From Paraburkholderia ribeironis (GTDB lineage Bacteria > Pseudomonadota > Gammaproteobacteria > Burkholderiales > Burkholderiaceae), in contig NZ_CYGX02000059.1 in NCBI RefSeq assembly GCF_900019265.1, positions 20,707 through 84,706 on the forward strand: a DNA stretch of 64,000 nt. The letters are read 5' to 3'. Positions 34,712 through 43,853 of this stretch are shown here, piece by piece (positions within the stretch are counted from its first letter, which is position 1; every line of letters starts with the position of its first letter). The translations under genes and the position numbers were made by a program. The notes below the pieces were generated by a model. That model made no database searches, was not told the origin of the DNA, and saw only the letters and a program-made list of their open reading frames with translations.

Positions 34712-36685
34712 ATGGATTTCATCTTTCTGCGCCGCGCCAGCGTTGGCGCACGGCTCGCCGTGCTTTCCTGCGTACTGGTCGCGCTGATTTTCGCCGCGTT
34801 CACGTGGGCGCTCACGCGCTCCGCCGGCCTGCAGGTCCGCGACCAGGTGCTCGAGCGCATCGCCGAAAAGGATCGCTCGATCGCGGCGATGATCATGCTA
34901 TTCGACAAGGCGCTGTCGTCAGAAGTCGATCGCTCGACGTCGCTCTTCGCGAGCTTCCTGCCCACCAGCTACTCGCTCGACGACACGCAGAAAGTCGATA
35001 TTGGCGGGGTCGCGACGCCGACCATGAAGGCCGGCGACAAAGTCCTGAACCTGGACTTCTCGATCCCCGACCAGTTTCTCGAACGCAGCGGCGCGATCGC
35101 CACCGTGTTCGCACGCAGCGGCGACGACTTCGTGCGCGTGACGACTTCGCTGAAGAAGCAGGACGGCACCCGCGCGATCGGCACGCTGCTCGACCGCAAA
35201 GGACCGGCCTATGCGCCACTCCTCGCGAACCAAACCTACACGGGACTGGCCACGCTGTTCGGCAAGCGGATGATCACGCAGTATCGGCCGGTTACCGACG
35301 CGAGCGGCCGCGTGATCGGCGCGCTGTTCGTCGGCGTGGATGTGGACAAGGAAATCCAGTCGGTCCAGGACGGCATTCGCAACCTGAAGATCGGCGACAG
35401 CGGTTATTACTTCGTGCTCGACGCGTCGCAGGGCGCGGAGCGCGGCAAGCTGATCGTGCATCCGGGCGCCGCGAGCCAGAAGGCGGACGACGCGAACGCA
35501 CCGTATCAGCGGATGCTCGACATGAAGCAGGGCCAGCTCGACTACAGTTCGGCCGACGCAACGCTCGGCGAGCGCGACGCACGCGACAAGTTCGTATCGT
35601 TCATCACCGTGCCGGAATGGCATTGGCTGGTGGGCGGCGTCGCGCCGCGCGACGAGGTGATGGCCGACATCGTCGCGACCCGCAACGAATTCCTGCTGCT
35701 CGGCTTCGCGCTGGTCGGTCTGTTCGCGATCGTGTTCCTGGTCGCGGTGCGGCGTCTCGTGAGCCGTCCGCTCGACGAAGCGGCGCGCGCCTCCGAGCGC
35801 TTCGCAGCGGGCGATCTGAGCGTGCGCGTGGCGCAGCACGGCAACGCCCGCGCGGATGAAATCGGCCGCCTGATGCAGGCGATCGACGGGATCGGCGAAG
35901 GCCTCGCGCGCATCGTTTCACAAGTGCGCGGCGCGTCGGCCGATATGTCGGCAGGCACCGAGAAAATCGCCGCCGGCAGCGGCAACATCGCGGCGCGCAT
36001 CGCCACGCAGGCGAGCAGCCTGGAGGAAACGGCGGCCAGCATGGAGCAGATCACGTCGACCGTGCAGCAGAACGCCGACCACGCGACCCAGGCCAACACG
36101 CTCGTCACGCATGCCGCCGACGCCGCGCTCGAGGGCGGCCGCGCGGTCGAACGCGTGGTATCGACGATGGGCGAGATCAGCCGCTCGTCGCAGAAGATCG
36201 CTGAGATCACCACCGTGATCGAGGGCATCGCGTTCCAGACCAACATCCTTGCGCTGAACGCCGCCGTCGAAGCGGCGCGTGCGGGCGAGCACGGCAAGGG
36301 CTTTGCCGTGGTGGCCTCGGAAGTGCGGGCGCTCGCGCAACGCAGCGCGGCGTCGGTGAAGGAGATCGAGAGTCTGATCGCGACCTCGACGGCAACCGTG
36401 CAAAGTGGTTTCCGGATCGCCGAAGAAGCCAGCTCGACAATGCAGGGCATCGTGCAACAGGTCGGCCAGGTCCGCGCGATCATGAGCGAGATCAACGTCG
36501 CGTCGCGCGAACAGTCGGGCGGCATCGAACAGGTCAACCTCGCCGTCACGCAGATCGGCGAGGCGACCCAGCAGAACGCGACGATCGTCGGCGAAGCGGA
36601 ACTCGCGGCGGCCGAATTGCGCGAGCAGGCCGCGCGGCTTGCGCACGTGGTTAGCGTGTTCACGCTCGAAAGCGGGCGCGAGTGA
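34712..36685 (+). CDS. Methyl-accepting chemotaxis protein with Cache domain
   Basis: A 657-residue chemoreceptor. The first helix is at residues about 12-32, followed by a large periplasmic Cache-type domain (about 40-320, with DSGYYFVLDASQG). The second helix is at about 327-347, then HAMP and the signalling domain with the conserved hairpin tip (GIAFQTNILALNAAVEAARA). There is no C-terminal NWETF tether. The ligand is unknown; Cache domains of this type often bind small acids or amino acids. The start gives a canonical N-terminus; in-frame upstream ATGs extend into the promoter. Confidence 0.9.
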   Translation: MDFIFLRRASVGARLAVLSCVLVALIFAAFTWALTRSAGLQVRDQVLERIAEKDRSIAAMIMLFDKALSSEVDRSTSLFASFLPTSYSLDDTQKVDIGGVATPTMKAGDKVLNLDFSIPDQFLERSGAIATVFARSGDDFVRVTTSLKKQDGTRAIGTLLDRKGPAYAPLLANQTYTGLATLFGKRMITQYRPVTDASGRVIGALFVGVDVDKEIQSVQDGIRNLKIGDSGYYFVLDASQGAERGKLIVHPGAASQKADDANAPYQRMLDMKQGQLDYSSADATLGERDARDKFVSFITVPEWHWLVGGVAPRDEVMADIVATRNEFLLLGFALVGLFAIVFLVAVRRLVSRPLDEAARASERFAAGDLSVRVAQHGNARADEIGRLMQAIDGIGEGLARIVSQVRGASADMSAGTEKIAAGSGNIAARIATQASSLEETAASMEQITSTVQQNADHATQANTLVTHAADAALEGGRAVERVVSTMGEISRSSQKIAEITTVIEGIAFQTNILALNAAVEAARAGEHGKGFAVVASEVRALAQRSAASVKEIESLIATSTATVQSGFRIAEEASSTMQGIVQQVGQVRAIMSEINVASREQSGGIEQVNLAVTQIGEATQQNATIVGEAELAAAELREQAARLAHVVSVFTLESGRE

Positions 36686-36828
36686 GCCTCGGCTCGCATG
36701 ACGGCGCGGCGCTTTGGCTTTGGCGTCAGCTTCATGCCGCGTCGGCGATACTATCGGCCGCGCAGTCGTGACGTGACCGGCGCGCGCAACGGCAGCGCGC
36801 GCTGCCGGAACGCTCTACCGGAACGCTT

Positions 36829-37482
36829 TTAAAACTCGACGTCCAGCTCGTCGATCTCTTCCACTTCCAGCAGCGCATCGGTGATCCACTGCTGCATTTC
36901 AGGCAGCGCCATGATCCGCTGTCCGTATTCGACGATCTCCGGATCGAGTTTCACGTCGTACGTCACGAAGCGCGTCACCACGGGCGCGTACATCGCATCC
37001 GCCGCGCTGCGCTCGCCGAACAGAAACGGACCGCCGTACTGCTGCAGGCATTCGCGCCAGATCGTCACGATCCGGTCGATATCCGATTGAGCGCGCGCCC
37101 ACACCTTGAAGCCCGGGAAATGTGCTTTGAGGTTCATCGGCAACGCCGAGCGCAGCGAACTGAAACCCGAGTGCATCTCGCCGCAGATCGAGCGGCAATG
37201 TGCCCGTGCGCGAATGTCTTGCGGCAATAGCGCAGCTTCCGGTTTCACTTCGTTCAGATATTCCGCAATCGCCATCGTGTCCCACACCTTGATGCCGTCG
37301 TGCATCAGGCACGGCACCAGAATCGATGGCGACAGCAGCAGCAGTTCGGCGCGCGCCGAGGGATCGTCGATCGGCGTCACGACTTCGTCGAACGGCAAGC
37401 CACTGAATTTCGCCAGCAACCAGCCGCGCAGCGACCACGACGAGTAGTTCTTGCTGCTGATAGTGAGCGTAGCATTCGCCAT
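36829..37482 (-). CDS. Glutathione S-transferase family protein
   Basis: A 217-residue protein. The N-terminal thioredoxin-like domain has SSKNYSSWSLRGWL, SPSILVPCLMHDG and the GSH-gamma-Glu contact WDTMAIAEYL. The C-terminal helical domain has PFLFGERSAADAMYAPVVTRF. GGGGAGCAACGT before the ATG at 37482 supports the start. The substrate is unknown. The gene is single and faces away from the PHB depolymerase gene. Confidence 0.9.
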   Translation of the reverse strand: MANATLTISSKNYSSWSLRGWLLAKFSGLPFDEVVTPIDDPSARAELLLLSPSILVPCLMHDGIKVWDTMAIAEYLNEVKPEAALLPQDIRARAHCRSICGEMHSGFSSLRSALPMNLKAHFPGFKVWARAQSDIDRIVTIWRECLQQYGGPFLFGERSAADAMYAPVVTRFVTYDVKLDPEIVEYGQRIMALPEMQQWITDALLEVEEIDELDVEF

Positions 37483-37700
37483 ACGTTGCTCCCCTAGATG
37501 ACCCGTTCGGCCGACGCGTGGCAGCAGCAATGCACGTCGCCGTGCACGCGCGCACCAAAGCACGGCAATTGCGGCCCGCTGTTCCAACCCGCGCAAGCGC
37601 CATGCCAGCGTCGAGCAGCGGCCGTGCGGTGTGAAGGCCAGTGTGGCACATGAATTGCGTTGATTTGGATTGCTTCCTTTCGTCCACTCAAGCGAAGCTT

Positions 37701-37844
37701 ATGAAGCTGCTCGCCTATCCAGCCTATCAGGCTTTCTCCGACATGATGCTGCCGATGCGGCACGGCACTGACGATCCGCTCGCTCGACGCCTGGCCCGAG
37801 TTCGGCGACACGTCACATGGCCGCTCGATGCGTGCGGCCTGTGA
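37701..37844 (+). other. N-terminal coding segment of PHB depolymerase in a shifted frame
   Basis: An ATG at 37701 opens a 47-codon frame beginning MKLLAYPAYQAFSDMMLPMR. This is what I expect at the N-terminus of an intracellular PHB depolymerase. The frame stops at 37844, whereas the main depolymerase frame is open back to 37747 without a start until 37828. In that frame the residues before Met are SLDAWPEFGDTSHGRS, also protein-like. One extra base (or two missing) between about 37747 and 37842 would join them. Confidence 0.6.
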
Positions 37845-39117
37845 GCTGCTGACGCTCGCCGGACTGACTCCCGCGCGGCCGCCGTTCGGCATCGACAGCG
37901 TGGTGACGGAGGGCAAGCCGGTGCGCGTGGTCGAAGAAATCACCGCGCGCACGCCATTCTGTTCGCTGTTGCATTTCCGTAAGGACACCACTTTATCGAC
38001 GCCACAACCGCGCGTGCTGGTCATCGCGCCCATGTCCGGCCACTTCGCGACCCTGCTGCGCGGCACCGTGCGCACGATGCTGAGCGAACACGATGTGTAC
38101 ATCACCGACTGGCACAACCCGCGCGACGTGCCGCTGCGCGAGGGCCGCTTCGGCTTCGATGAATACGTGCAGCACGTGATCGACTTCATCAACATGATAG
38201 GGTCCAGCACGCATCTGCTCGCGGTGTGCCAGCCGACCGTCGCCGCGCTCGCCGCGGTCGCGCTGATGGCCGCCGACGATCATCCCGACCAGCCGGCCAG
38301 CATGACATTGATGGCCGGGCCGCTCGACACGCGCATCAATCCGACGCGCGTGAACGAACTGGCCAAAAGCAAACCGATCGAGTGGTTCGAGCGCAATCTG
38401 ATCAGCGCCGTGCCGTTCGGTTTCGCGGGCGCACATCGGCGCGTCTATCCGGGCTTCGTACAGTTGAGCGCGTTCATGTCGATGAACCTCGGCCGCCATC
38501 TCGACGCCTTCGAGACGATGTATTACGAGCGCGCCAAGGGCGATCCGCAAAAAGCCGATTCGATCCGCACGTTCTACGAAGAATACTTCGCGACGATGGA
38601 TCTCACGGCCGACTTCTACCTGGAAACCGTCGACACGATTTTTCAGCGGCATGCGCTGCCGTTGCATGCACTCGAAGTGCAAGGGCGTCTCGTGGAACCT
38701 TCGAAGATTCGCCGGACCGCGTTGTTCACTGTGGAAGGCGAGAAGGACGATATCTGCGCGGTCGGACAGTCGCTCGCCGCACAGGACATGTGCGACGGGT
38801 TGCGGCCGTATCTGAAGACGCATCACGTGCAGACCGGCGTCGGACACTACGGCGTGTTCAACGGACACCGCTGGGAGCGGCAGATCTATCCGCGCGTGCG
38901 TGCCGTGATCCAGGACAACGAGCCGCGTGCGGTGCTGGTGAGCTCGCACGCGCGTACGATCCAGCCGGTGTCGGTGTCAGCGGCGGTCGCGGCCGAAGTC
39001 ACCGCGGCGGCTCCACCCGCCGCCGCAGTGGTCGCTGTGGAAGTGGATGCGCCGGTGTCTGGATCGGATGCCGCGGGCGCAGGCGGCAGCGGCAGCGCTG
39101 CAAAACAGTCCACGTAG
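37828..39117 (+). CDS. phaZ: Intracellular polyhydroxyalkanoate depolymerase (apparently frameshifted N-terminus)
   Basis: 429 residues from the first available start. It has the PhaZ-type catalytic Cys in AVCQPTV (C134), an acidic residue in EGEKDDIC, and His in GVGHYGVFNG, matching the Cys-Asp-His triad of PhaZ1-type enzymes. The enzyme degrades stored PHB granules in the cytoplasm. The normal N-terminal 40-45 residues are in another frame just upstream (37701-37844), so this copy is either frameshifted or carries a sequence error. The last 45 residues are an Ala/Val/Gly-rich tail beyond the usual end of the family. Confidence 0.85.
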   Translation: MRAACELLTLAGLTPARPPFGIDSVVTEGKPVRVVEEITARTPFCSLLHFRKDTTLSTPQPRVLVIAPMSGHFATLLRGTVRTMLSEHDVYITDWHNPRDVPLREGRFGFDEYVQHVIDFINMIGSSTHLLAVCQPTVAALAAVALMAADDHPDQPASMTLMAGPLDTRINPTRVNELAKSKPIEWFERNLISAVPFGFAGAHRRVYPGFVQLSAFMSMNLGRHLDAFETMYYERAKGDPQKADSIRTFYEEYFATMDLTADFYLETVDTIFQRHALPLHALEVQGRLVEPSKIRRTALFTVEGEKDDICAVGQSLAAQDMCDGLRPYLKTHHVQTGVGHYGVFNGHRWERQIYPRVRAVIQDNEPRAVLVSSHARTIQPVSVSAAVAAEVTAAAPPAAAVVAVEVDAPVSGSDAAGAGGSGSAAKQST

Positions 39118-39244
39118 CGATCACCGCGCAGGCGGCCACTGGCGACGCAATAAGCCCGCCAACCGGTCGAGTTCGGCACCCATGTCGCGCCGTGATAATT
39201 CGGATGCCTTAGGAATTGTGCGCCGCCCGCGCGGCGTCCTGTCA

Positions 39245-39679
39245 TCAGGTCGTGACGCTGTCCCATGGCGTGAGCGCCGGTACATCGCACAGGCCTTCGA
39301 TTTCGATCGATTTGAAATCGACCGGCGAGACGATTTCGATGTACTCCATCTCTCGCGAGTAGTCGAACAGATAGTGAACGATACCCGGCTCTTGATGCAC
39401 GCAATCGCCGGCGGCGACGAGCGTCTCCTTGTCACCGTACATGAAGCGCCCCCAGCCCGTCAGCATGATCACAATGTGGAAATCCGCCTCATGACGGTGC
39501 CAACTGGTGCCTTGCTCTGGTGCACGAATCGCCTTGACGAGTTGCGCGCGCACCTTGCCGCCTGTCGCTTGCGCGATACCCAGATCGCGATACACAAAAA
39601 AGTCGCGCAAGCCCTGGTCCGCATAGGGCGTGTCTTGCGGACGGACATGGCTGAATTGCGTGGCGATTTCGGTGGACAT
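39245..39679 (-). CDS. Cupin-domain protein
   Basis: A 144-residue single-domain cupin. Motif 1 is SWHRHEADFHIVIMLTGWG (metal-binding His, His, Glu and His), and motif 2 is GDCVHQEPGIVH. It ends soon after. The start at MSTEIATQF was chosen for family length; the frame is open further upstream. Enzymatic or binding role is unknown. It is followed at some distance by the flavin reductase gene on the same strand. Confidence 0.85.
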   Translation of the reverse strand: MSTEIATQFSHVRPQDTPYADQGLRDFFVYRDLGIAQATGGKVRAQLVKAIRAPEQGTSWHRHEADFHIVIMLTGWGRFMYGDKETLVAAGDCVHQEPGIVHYLFDYSREMEYIEIVSPVDFKSIEIEGLCDVPALTPWDSVTT

Positions 39680-39844
39680 GATCGCGTTCAAGAGGAGTGA
39701 GCCGGTCGTTGAAAACGACGCGTTGAGCGTCGTTGCAAGCATCAAGCGCGCCAGTTGACGGACGCTGATTGACTCCACGTAAATGCAATAGGACACGAGC
39801 CGCGCCACATTGCACGGCGCGGCGTACTTCAGAAGCCGGGGGCG

Positions 39845-40456
39845 TTACGCGCTCGGGCGAAACATATGGAACATCGCGCCGATTTCCGCGTAGTCGGCGC
39901 GGTAGCCCGCGCGCATGATCGGCTGCGCGGCGTGGGTATCGAACAGGCCGTCTTTCAGATAGGCCTCGTTGATGTGAACGCCGACCACCTGGCCGAGCGA
40001 CAGATAGTTGTCCATCGGCTCGCCGTCGAGAGTATGCAGACGCACCACTTGCAGCAGCTTGCATTCAAGCGCGGCCGGCGATTCGGCAACGTGCGGCACG
40101 GCGACGTTGCGGCCAGGCGCAGGCGTCAGCCCGGCGAGTTCGAATTCATCGATGTGCGGTGCGACCGGCGCCGACGAACGGTTCATCTGCTCGGCGAGCG
40201 GCCGCGTGGCGAGATTCCAGACGAATTCGCCGGTGGCTTCGATATTGGCGACGCTGTCTTTACGGCCCTCGCTGCTGAAACCGATGATCGGCGGAAAGGT
40301 GGCGAACGCGCCGAAGAAACTGTACGGCGCGAGGTTCAGCGTGCCTTCGCTGTCGCGCGAGGAAATCCAGCCGATCAGGCGCGGGGCGACGATCGCCTTG
40401 AACGGATCATGCGGCAGGCCGTGACCGGTAGCGGGGTCGTAGAAGTAGTGGGACAT
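39845..40456 (-). CDS. Flavin reductase-like protein
   Basis: A 203-residue protein of the flavin reductase-like, FMN-binding split-barrel family. Characteristic segments are PRLIGWISSRDSEGTLNLAP, SFFGAFATFPPIIGFSS and GEFVWNLATRPLAEQMN. Such proteins reduce flavins with NAD(P)H or act as FMN-dependent oxidoreductases. The start MSHYFYDP gives the usual N-terminus. It may be co-transcribed with the cupin gene (165 bp gap). Confidence 0.86.
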   Translation of the reverse strand: MSHYFYDPATGHGLPHDPFKAIVAPRLIGWISSRDSEGTLNLAPYSFFGAFATFPPIIGFSSEGRKDSVANIEATGEFVWNLATRPLAEQMNRSSAPVAPHIDEFELAGLTPAPGRNVAVPHVAESPAALECKLLQVVRLHTLDGEPMDNYLSLGQVVGVHINEAYLKDGLFDTHAAQPIMRAGYRADYAEIGAMFHMFRPSA

Positions 40457-40715
40457 GGAGTGATGTTGGAGTTGGCGGTGCGGTGGAGTGGCCATTTATA
40501 CCGCAGAGTGGCAGGAGCTGCCGAGGGCGTTTTGTGCGCGATAGGTGAAGGCCGGTGAAGGTCCGTGCGCTTCACGCTTCGGGAGGATGCGTGGGTCCGC
40601 ATTAGCCACGGCTGATCACCACGCCTGCTATCGCCCTGTCCACACCGCTCTCCCGCTGCCGCCGACAAAAGCGTGCAAGCATAGCGCAGCGCGGCCGATC
40701 GCCAGGCCGAACGTG

Positions 40716-40752
40716 ACAAAGCCGGTCTTCCGCGAGGAAGGACCGGCTTTGT
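40716..40752. terminator. Strong hairpin downstream of the secreted His-rich gene
   Basis: ACAAAGCCGGTC (40716-40727) pairs with GACCGGCTTTGT (40741-40752). An inner TTCC-GCGA-GGAA stem extends the hairpin. It has no long T-tract on either strand, so termination is likely but unproven. Confidence 0.5.
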
Positions 40753-40811
40753 TGACCTCTTTGTCGAGCTTCGTTGACTTCACGCCGCGCTGCGCGGCGT
40801 AGTCACGCGCA

Positions 40812-41102
40812 TCAATCGTGGTGCTGACGATGATCGTCGTGACGGCGCGGATCGCGGTCGTGCGGATGATGGCGCATCCACTCGTCATGCTCCCAGTAGC
40901 GATGACCGTCGTAATAGCGGTCGCCATGCCAGCCGATGTCGTTCGACACCGGCGTCATGTGCGGCTGACCATAGACCGCGGGTCCGTGACCATTCTCGAT
41001 GATCACCCGCTCCTGGGCGAAGGCGCTGCCGGCAGCGAGCAACGCGCCACCTGCGAGCAGAGTGGCAATAACCGAACGCGACGTCTTGTTAAAAGTTTTC
41101 AT
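40812..41102 (-). CDS. Small secreted His/Asp-rich protein
   Basis: A 96-residue protein with a signal peptide cut near residue 29 (GSAFA). The mature part is dense in His, Asp, Arg and Tyr, ending in a run of HH and DH pairs. It probably binds metal or is intrinsically disordered. GGGAAG before the start supports 41102. I do not recognise the family. Confidence 0.75.
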   Translation of the reverse strand: MKTFNKTSRSVIATLLAGGALLAAGSAFAQERVIIENGHGPAVYGQPHMTPVSNDIGWHGDRYYDGHRYWEHDEWMRHHPHDRDPRRHDDHRQHHD

Positions 41103-41528
41103 AGTGACTTCCCATCGAAGTTTTGTTTCAAGCCAGCGTCCGTGTTCGTTCGATCTTCCAGCCGTGATGTCGGGCTCAAACCGACGCCGTACGCTTGAGA
41201 GGAACTTTAGCGGCGCGAACCACGCGAAAACGTGAGGACTTGTAAGCGGGCATTTCAGAGATGGGATTGATTGACGAACTCGCAAGATCGCGTTCGATGC
41301 CCGTCCGCCAAACGATGCGCGGCGGCTAGACGGCGAGATGCGTCAGCGCGATGTCAGGCGCCGTTACATTCATTTCGCCGGAGAAATATTTGGCAACGCG
41401 CCGTGCTCGACGCCGCCAAAAGAAAAAGCCACGGTCCGCATTTCGCGAACAGTGGCCTCAATCATGCGATGCGCACCCGCAGTGCGCGCCCGTGCGCGTT
41501 GTCTCGCGCCAGGACGGTACGACCTGCT
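41103..41528. other. Intergenic region without recognisable gene
   Basis: About 425 bp between the His-rich gene and the 52-residue gene. Open frames here have poor codon bias and no protein-like character. I see no RNA gene or clear terminator. Confidence 0.45.
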
Positions 41529-41687
41529 TTAGTCGGTCAGCTTGATGCCGAACAACGTAGCCTGGGCCTTGCGCCTGCGCTCCGACTCGCGGCTGCGCGC
41601 TTCGTACGAATAGTCCGAATCCAGTGGCAGATGGGGCGATGCAAAGAGATCGCTGACCTTTTGGAACAGTGCAAAAATGAAGCTCAT
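41529..41687 (-). CDS. 52-residue small protein of unknown function
   Basis: A small protein beginning MSFIFALFQKVSDLF. It has an amphipathic N-terminal part, then a PHLPLDSDYS segment and a basic helical tail (EARSRESERRRKA). GGGAG 6 bp upstream of the ATG supports it. There is no domain I recognise. The upstream region has two tandem AGGGTTTTCCCT palindromes. Confidence 0.65.
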   Translation of the reverse strand: MSFIFALFQKVSDLFASPHLPLDSDYSYEARSRESERRRKAQATLFGIKLTD

Positions 41688-41716
41688 GGCGACTCCCGGT
41701 TGGTGACTGCAATTTC

Positions 41717-41763
41717 TAGGGTTTTCCCTTAGGCATAAGTATAGGGTTTTCCCTAGGCAAAAG
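41717..41763 (-). promoter_or_regulatory. Two direct repeats of a palindromic site before the small gene
   Basis: TAGGGTTTTCCCTTAGGCA and TAGGGTTTTCCCTAGGCA occur at 41717 and 41742, 25 bp apart. Each has an AGGG-TTTT-CCCT dyad. A TATACT box lies between them on the minus strand. This layout suggests an operator. Confidence 0.6.
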
Positions 41764-41882
41764 CTAGTGCAATGCAGCAATTATTCGGGTGTGGTGCCAA
41801 TGTCTTGGGAATTAGAGGTCATGGTGCGTTGCACCATAACAACGTCCCCATTTTTCCACCTCCCGGGAGCAAGAGGCTTCGA

Positions 41883-42191
41883 CTATTGCAATGTGGTCGA
41901 CGCGGCTCGCCGGCCTCGCGAAGATTTCGCGCTCGCGGCGCTTTTACGCGGATTGACGACGGCGGCGTCGATAGTACCGGCCGCGGCGCCGTCCGCGCGC
42001 CGCAGGGTCGCGCTATTCATGGACACGATCAGCCCCGGCAGGGTCCGCGCGGCGGCGTCATGAGGTTTGACGGACGCTCCCGTCGCCGAAAACTCGACAT
42101 TCAACGCCCAGTGGCCTTCGTGGATGCCTTGATCGCGCAGCAGCGCGCTCAGCAGTTCCTCGATCGAATATTTGTGCTCACTAGTCGGCAT
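41883..42191 (-). CDS. Conserved-looking protein of unknown function (102 residues)
   Basis: The protein begins MPTSEHKYSIEELLSALLRD, then HEGHWALNVEFSATGASVKP and LPGLIVSMNSATLRRAD, which look like a compact beta-rich domain. The tail is basic. GGGAGCCATC before the ATG is a good ribosome-binding site. Codon use is strongly biased to G/C at third positions, supporting real coding. I cannot assign a function. Confidence 0.65.
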   Translation of the reverse strand: MPTSEHKYSIEELLSALLRDQGIHEGHWALNVEFSATGASVKPHDAAARTLPGLIVSMNSATLRRADGAAAGTIDAAVVNPRKSAASAKSSRGRRAASTTLQ

Positions 42192-42467
42192 GATGGCTCC
42201 CGTCCGAAGATGCGCTGGCGTATCCGGTCCGGCTTCGCAACAGCAAGGGGAGTGTAAAACGCGAGGGCGGGCTCGCGAGGAGGCGGCGGCGGACGGATGC
42301 CTTACCGTACCTATCCGGTGATGAGGAATGGGACGCTGCTGGGCGATGAGGCAGGTGGCGAGCCGAAGGGGGGCGAAGGGCGAAACGGGGCAAAGCGGGA
42401 GGCTAAGCGCGAAGCGGGGCGAAGCGCGCCGCCGCGGCCGGCTTATCGCCGGCGCCGCGGTCACCTG

Positions 42468-43853
42468 CTATTGACCCGCGTTGGTCGCTTTCGCCTTGTG
42501 CCCATGCTGCGCTCGTACAGCGCGCTTCCCATGAGCGGGCGACGCGGCGCCTTGCTGAGGCGCTGCGAGCGCCGTCCCAGTGGTCGCCGCAGTCCCAGCA
42601 GTCCCAGCCGTCCCAGCCGTCGCGGAAGCAGCATCGGCTGCTGCTGCGTTTGCCACCGCCGCGTGAGGGTCGAGCAAACTCGCCATCGCCGCCTGCTGGT
42701 TTTGCATCATCTGTTCGATGCGATGCTGCTGCGCGGTGGTCTCACGCGTCAGACGCATCAGCAGCATGGTTTGCGTGATGCCGATCGCCACCGTCACCAG
42801 CAGCGCACCCACCACGATCGACAGCATCCATTTCATCCGGCGCGAATGATCGGTCGCGGCGCGGCGCTGATCGGCGATCACGCCATACAGCGCGTCGACG
42901 GTATCGGCAAACGCGGTTGCCCGTGCGCGATCGAGTTCCGGCGCGGTGCGCAAAGCGGCCGCGGCCGCTTCCGCGCGTTGCGCTTCCCGCCACGACGGAC
43001 CGAACGCAGGTTCGATATCCGCGGACGCAGGTCGGGTCGCCGACGGCGGCACGCTCGTCCTGGACTCGGCAGGCTCGTCCGACCCGGCCTTTGCTCGCGG
43101 CGCAACACCATCGACAGGCTTGCTCACCACTTCAGCTCCGCCCGCGGCCGCTTCGCGCGACGCGGTCGCCGCCTTCGCGAACGTTGCGGCGAAACGCTGC
43201 GGTGGCTTGCTGCCGTCCGCTTTCGATATAGCCGCCGAGTCAATCGCCGTGGCGACCGGCTCGGCCGCCTGGCGCAGCGCAGTCACGCTGCGCGCGACAG
43301 TCGCCGCCGCCATCGCGGGCGAAAGCGGCGCAGCCGAATCGCGCGCCGATGCGGCCGGTTTCTCGTCGGCGGCCACTTCCTGCCCCGGCTTCGCGTTTGT
43401 CGAAACCGGCTCGTCGACGGGTGAAGCGGGCGAAGCCAGCGGCGTCGACGGCTCGATTTCGAGTCCGCTCAGTTGCGCATTGACCGGCGCGGGTTCGTCG
43501 GTCCTCGCAGCGCGAGACGCGCGGCGCGCGGCCTTCGCATCCGGCGAAGCGCCGTCGCCGGCCTCGATTGCGCCGACTGCCGCCAGCACGACATCGGGCA
43601 ATTCGAAGCCATGCAACGTGCCTTGCCGGATGTCGATGTTCATCGCTTCCAGCGTGGCGCGGGTGGGGTCGTCGGGGAACAGGTCGAGTGTGCTGTCGTC
43701 GCGGGCGACGCCGCTCAGTTGCGCGAGGCGTTGTGCCGAGCGCGCGGCGCGCGCCAGCTTGTTTTCGGTTTCGGTCGAGACGGTGGCCTGGCGCCGCTTC
43801 TTCGAAGTGGCGCGCTGCGGCCGGGACTGCGTGGATGCTACGGAATCTGCCAT
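42468..43853 (-). CDS. Ala-rich single-pass membrane protein of unknown function
   Basis: A 461-residue protein. About 340 mostly disordered, Ala/Asp/Glu-rich residues follow a basic N-terminus (RATSKKRRQA). A single membrane helix follows (MKWMLSIVVGALLVTVAIG, near residue 345), then a coiled-coil-like segment (RETTAQQHRIEQMMQNQQA) and a Thr-Ala-Gly repeat tail encoded by 9-bp repeats (about 42588-42620). The ordered N-terminal part has TLEAMNIDIRQGTLHGFELPDV. I do not recognise the family. Confidence 0.7.
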   Translation of the reverse strand: MADSVASTQSRPQRATSKKRRQATVSTETENKLARAARSAQRLAQLSGVARDDSTLDLFPDDPTRATLEAMNIDIRQGTLHGFELPDVVLAAVGAIEAGDGASPDAKAARRASRAARTDEPAPVNAQLSGLEIEPSTPLASPASPVDEPVSTNAKPGQEVAADEKPAASARDSAAPLSPAMAAATVARSVTALRQAAEPVATAIDSAAISKADGSKPPQRFAATFAKAATASREAAAGGAEVVSKPVDGVAPRAKAGSDEPAESRTSVPPSATRPASADIEPAFGPSWREAQRAEAAAAALRTAPELDRARATAFADTVDALYGVIADQRRAATDHSRRMKWMLSIVVGALLVTVAIGITQTMLLMRLTRETTAQQHRIEQMMQNQQAAMASLLDPHAAVANAAAADAASATAGTAGTAGTAATTGTALAAPQQGAASPAHGKRAVRAQHGHKAKATNAGQ

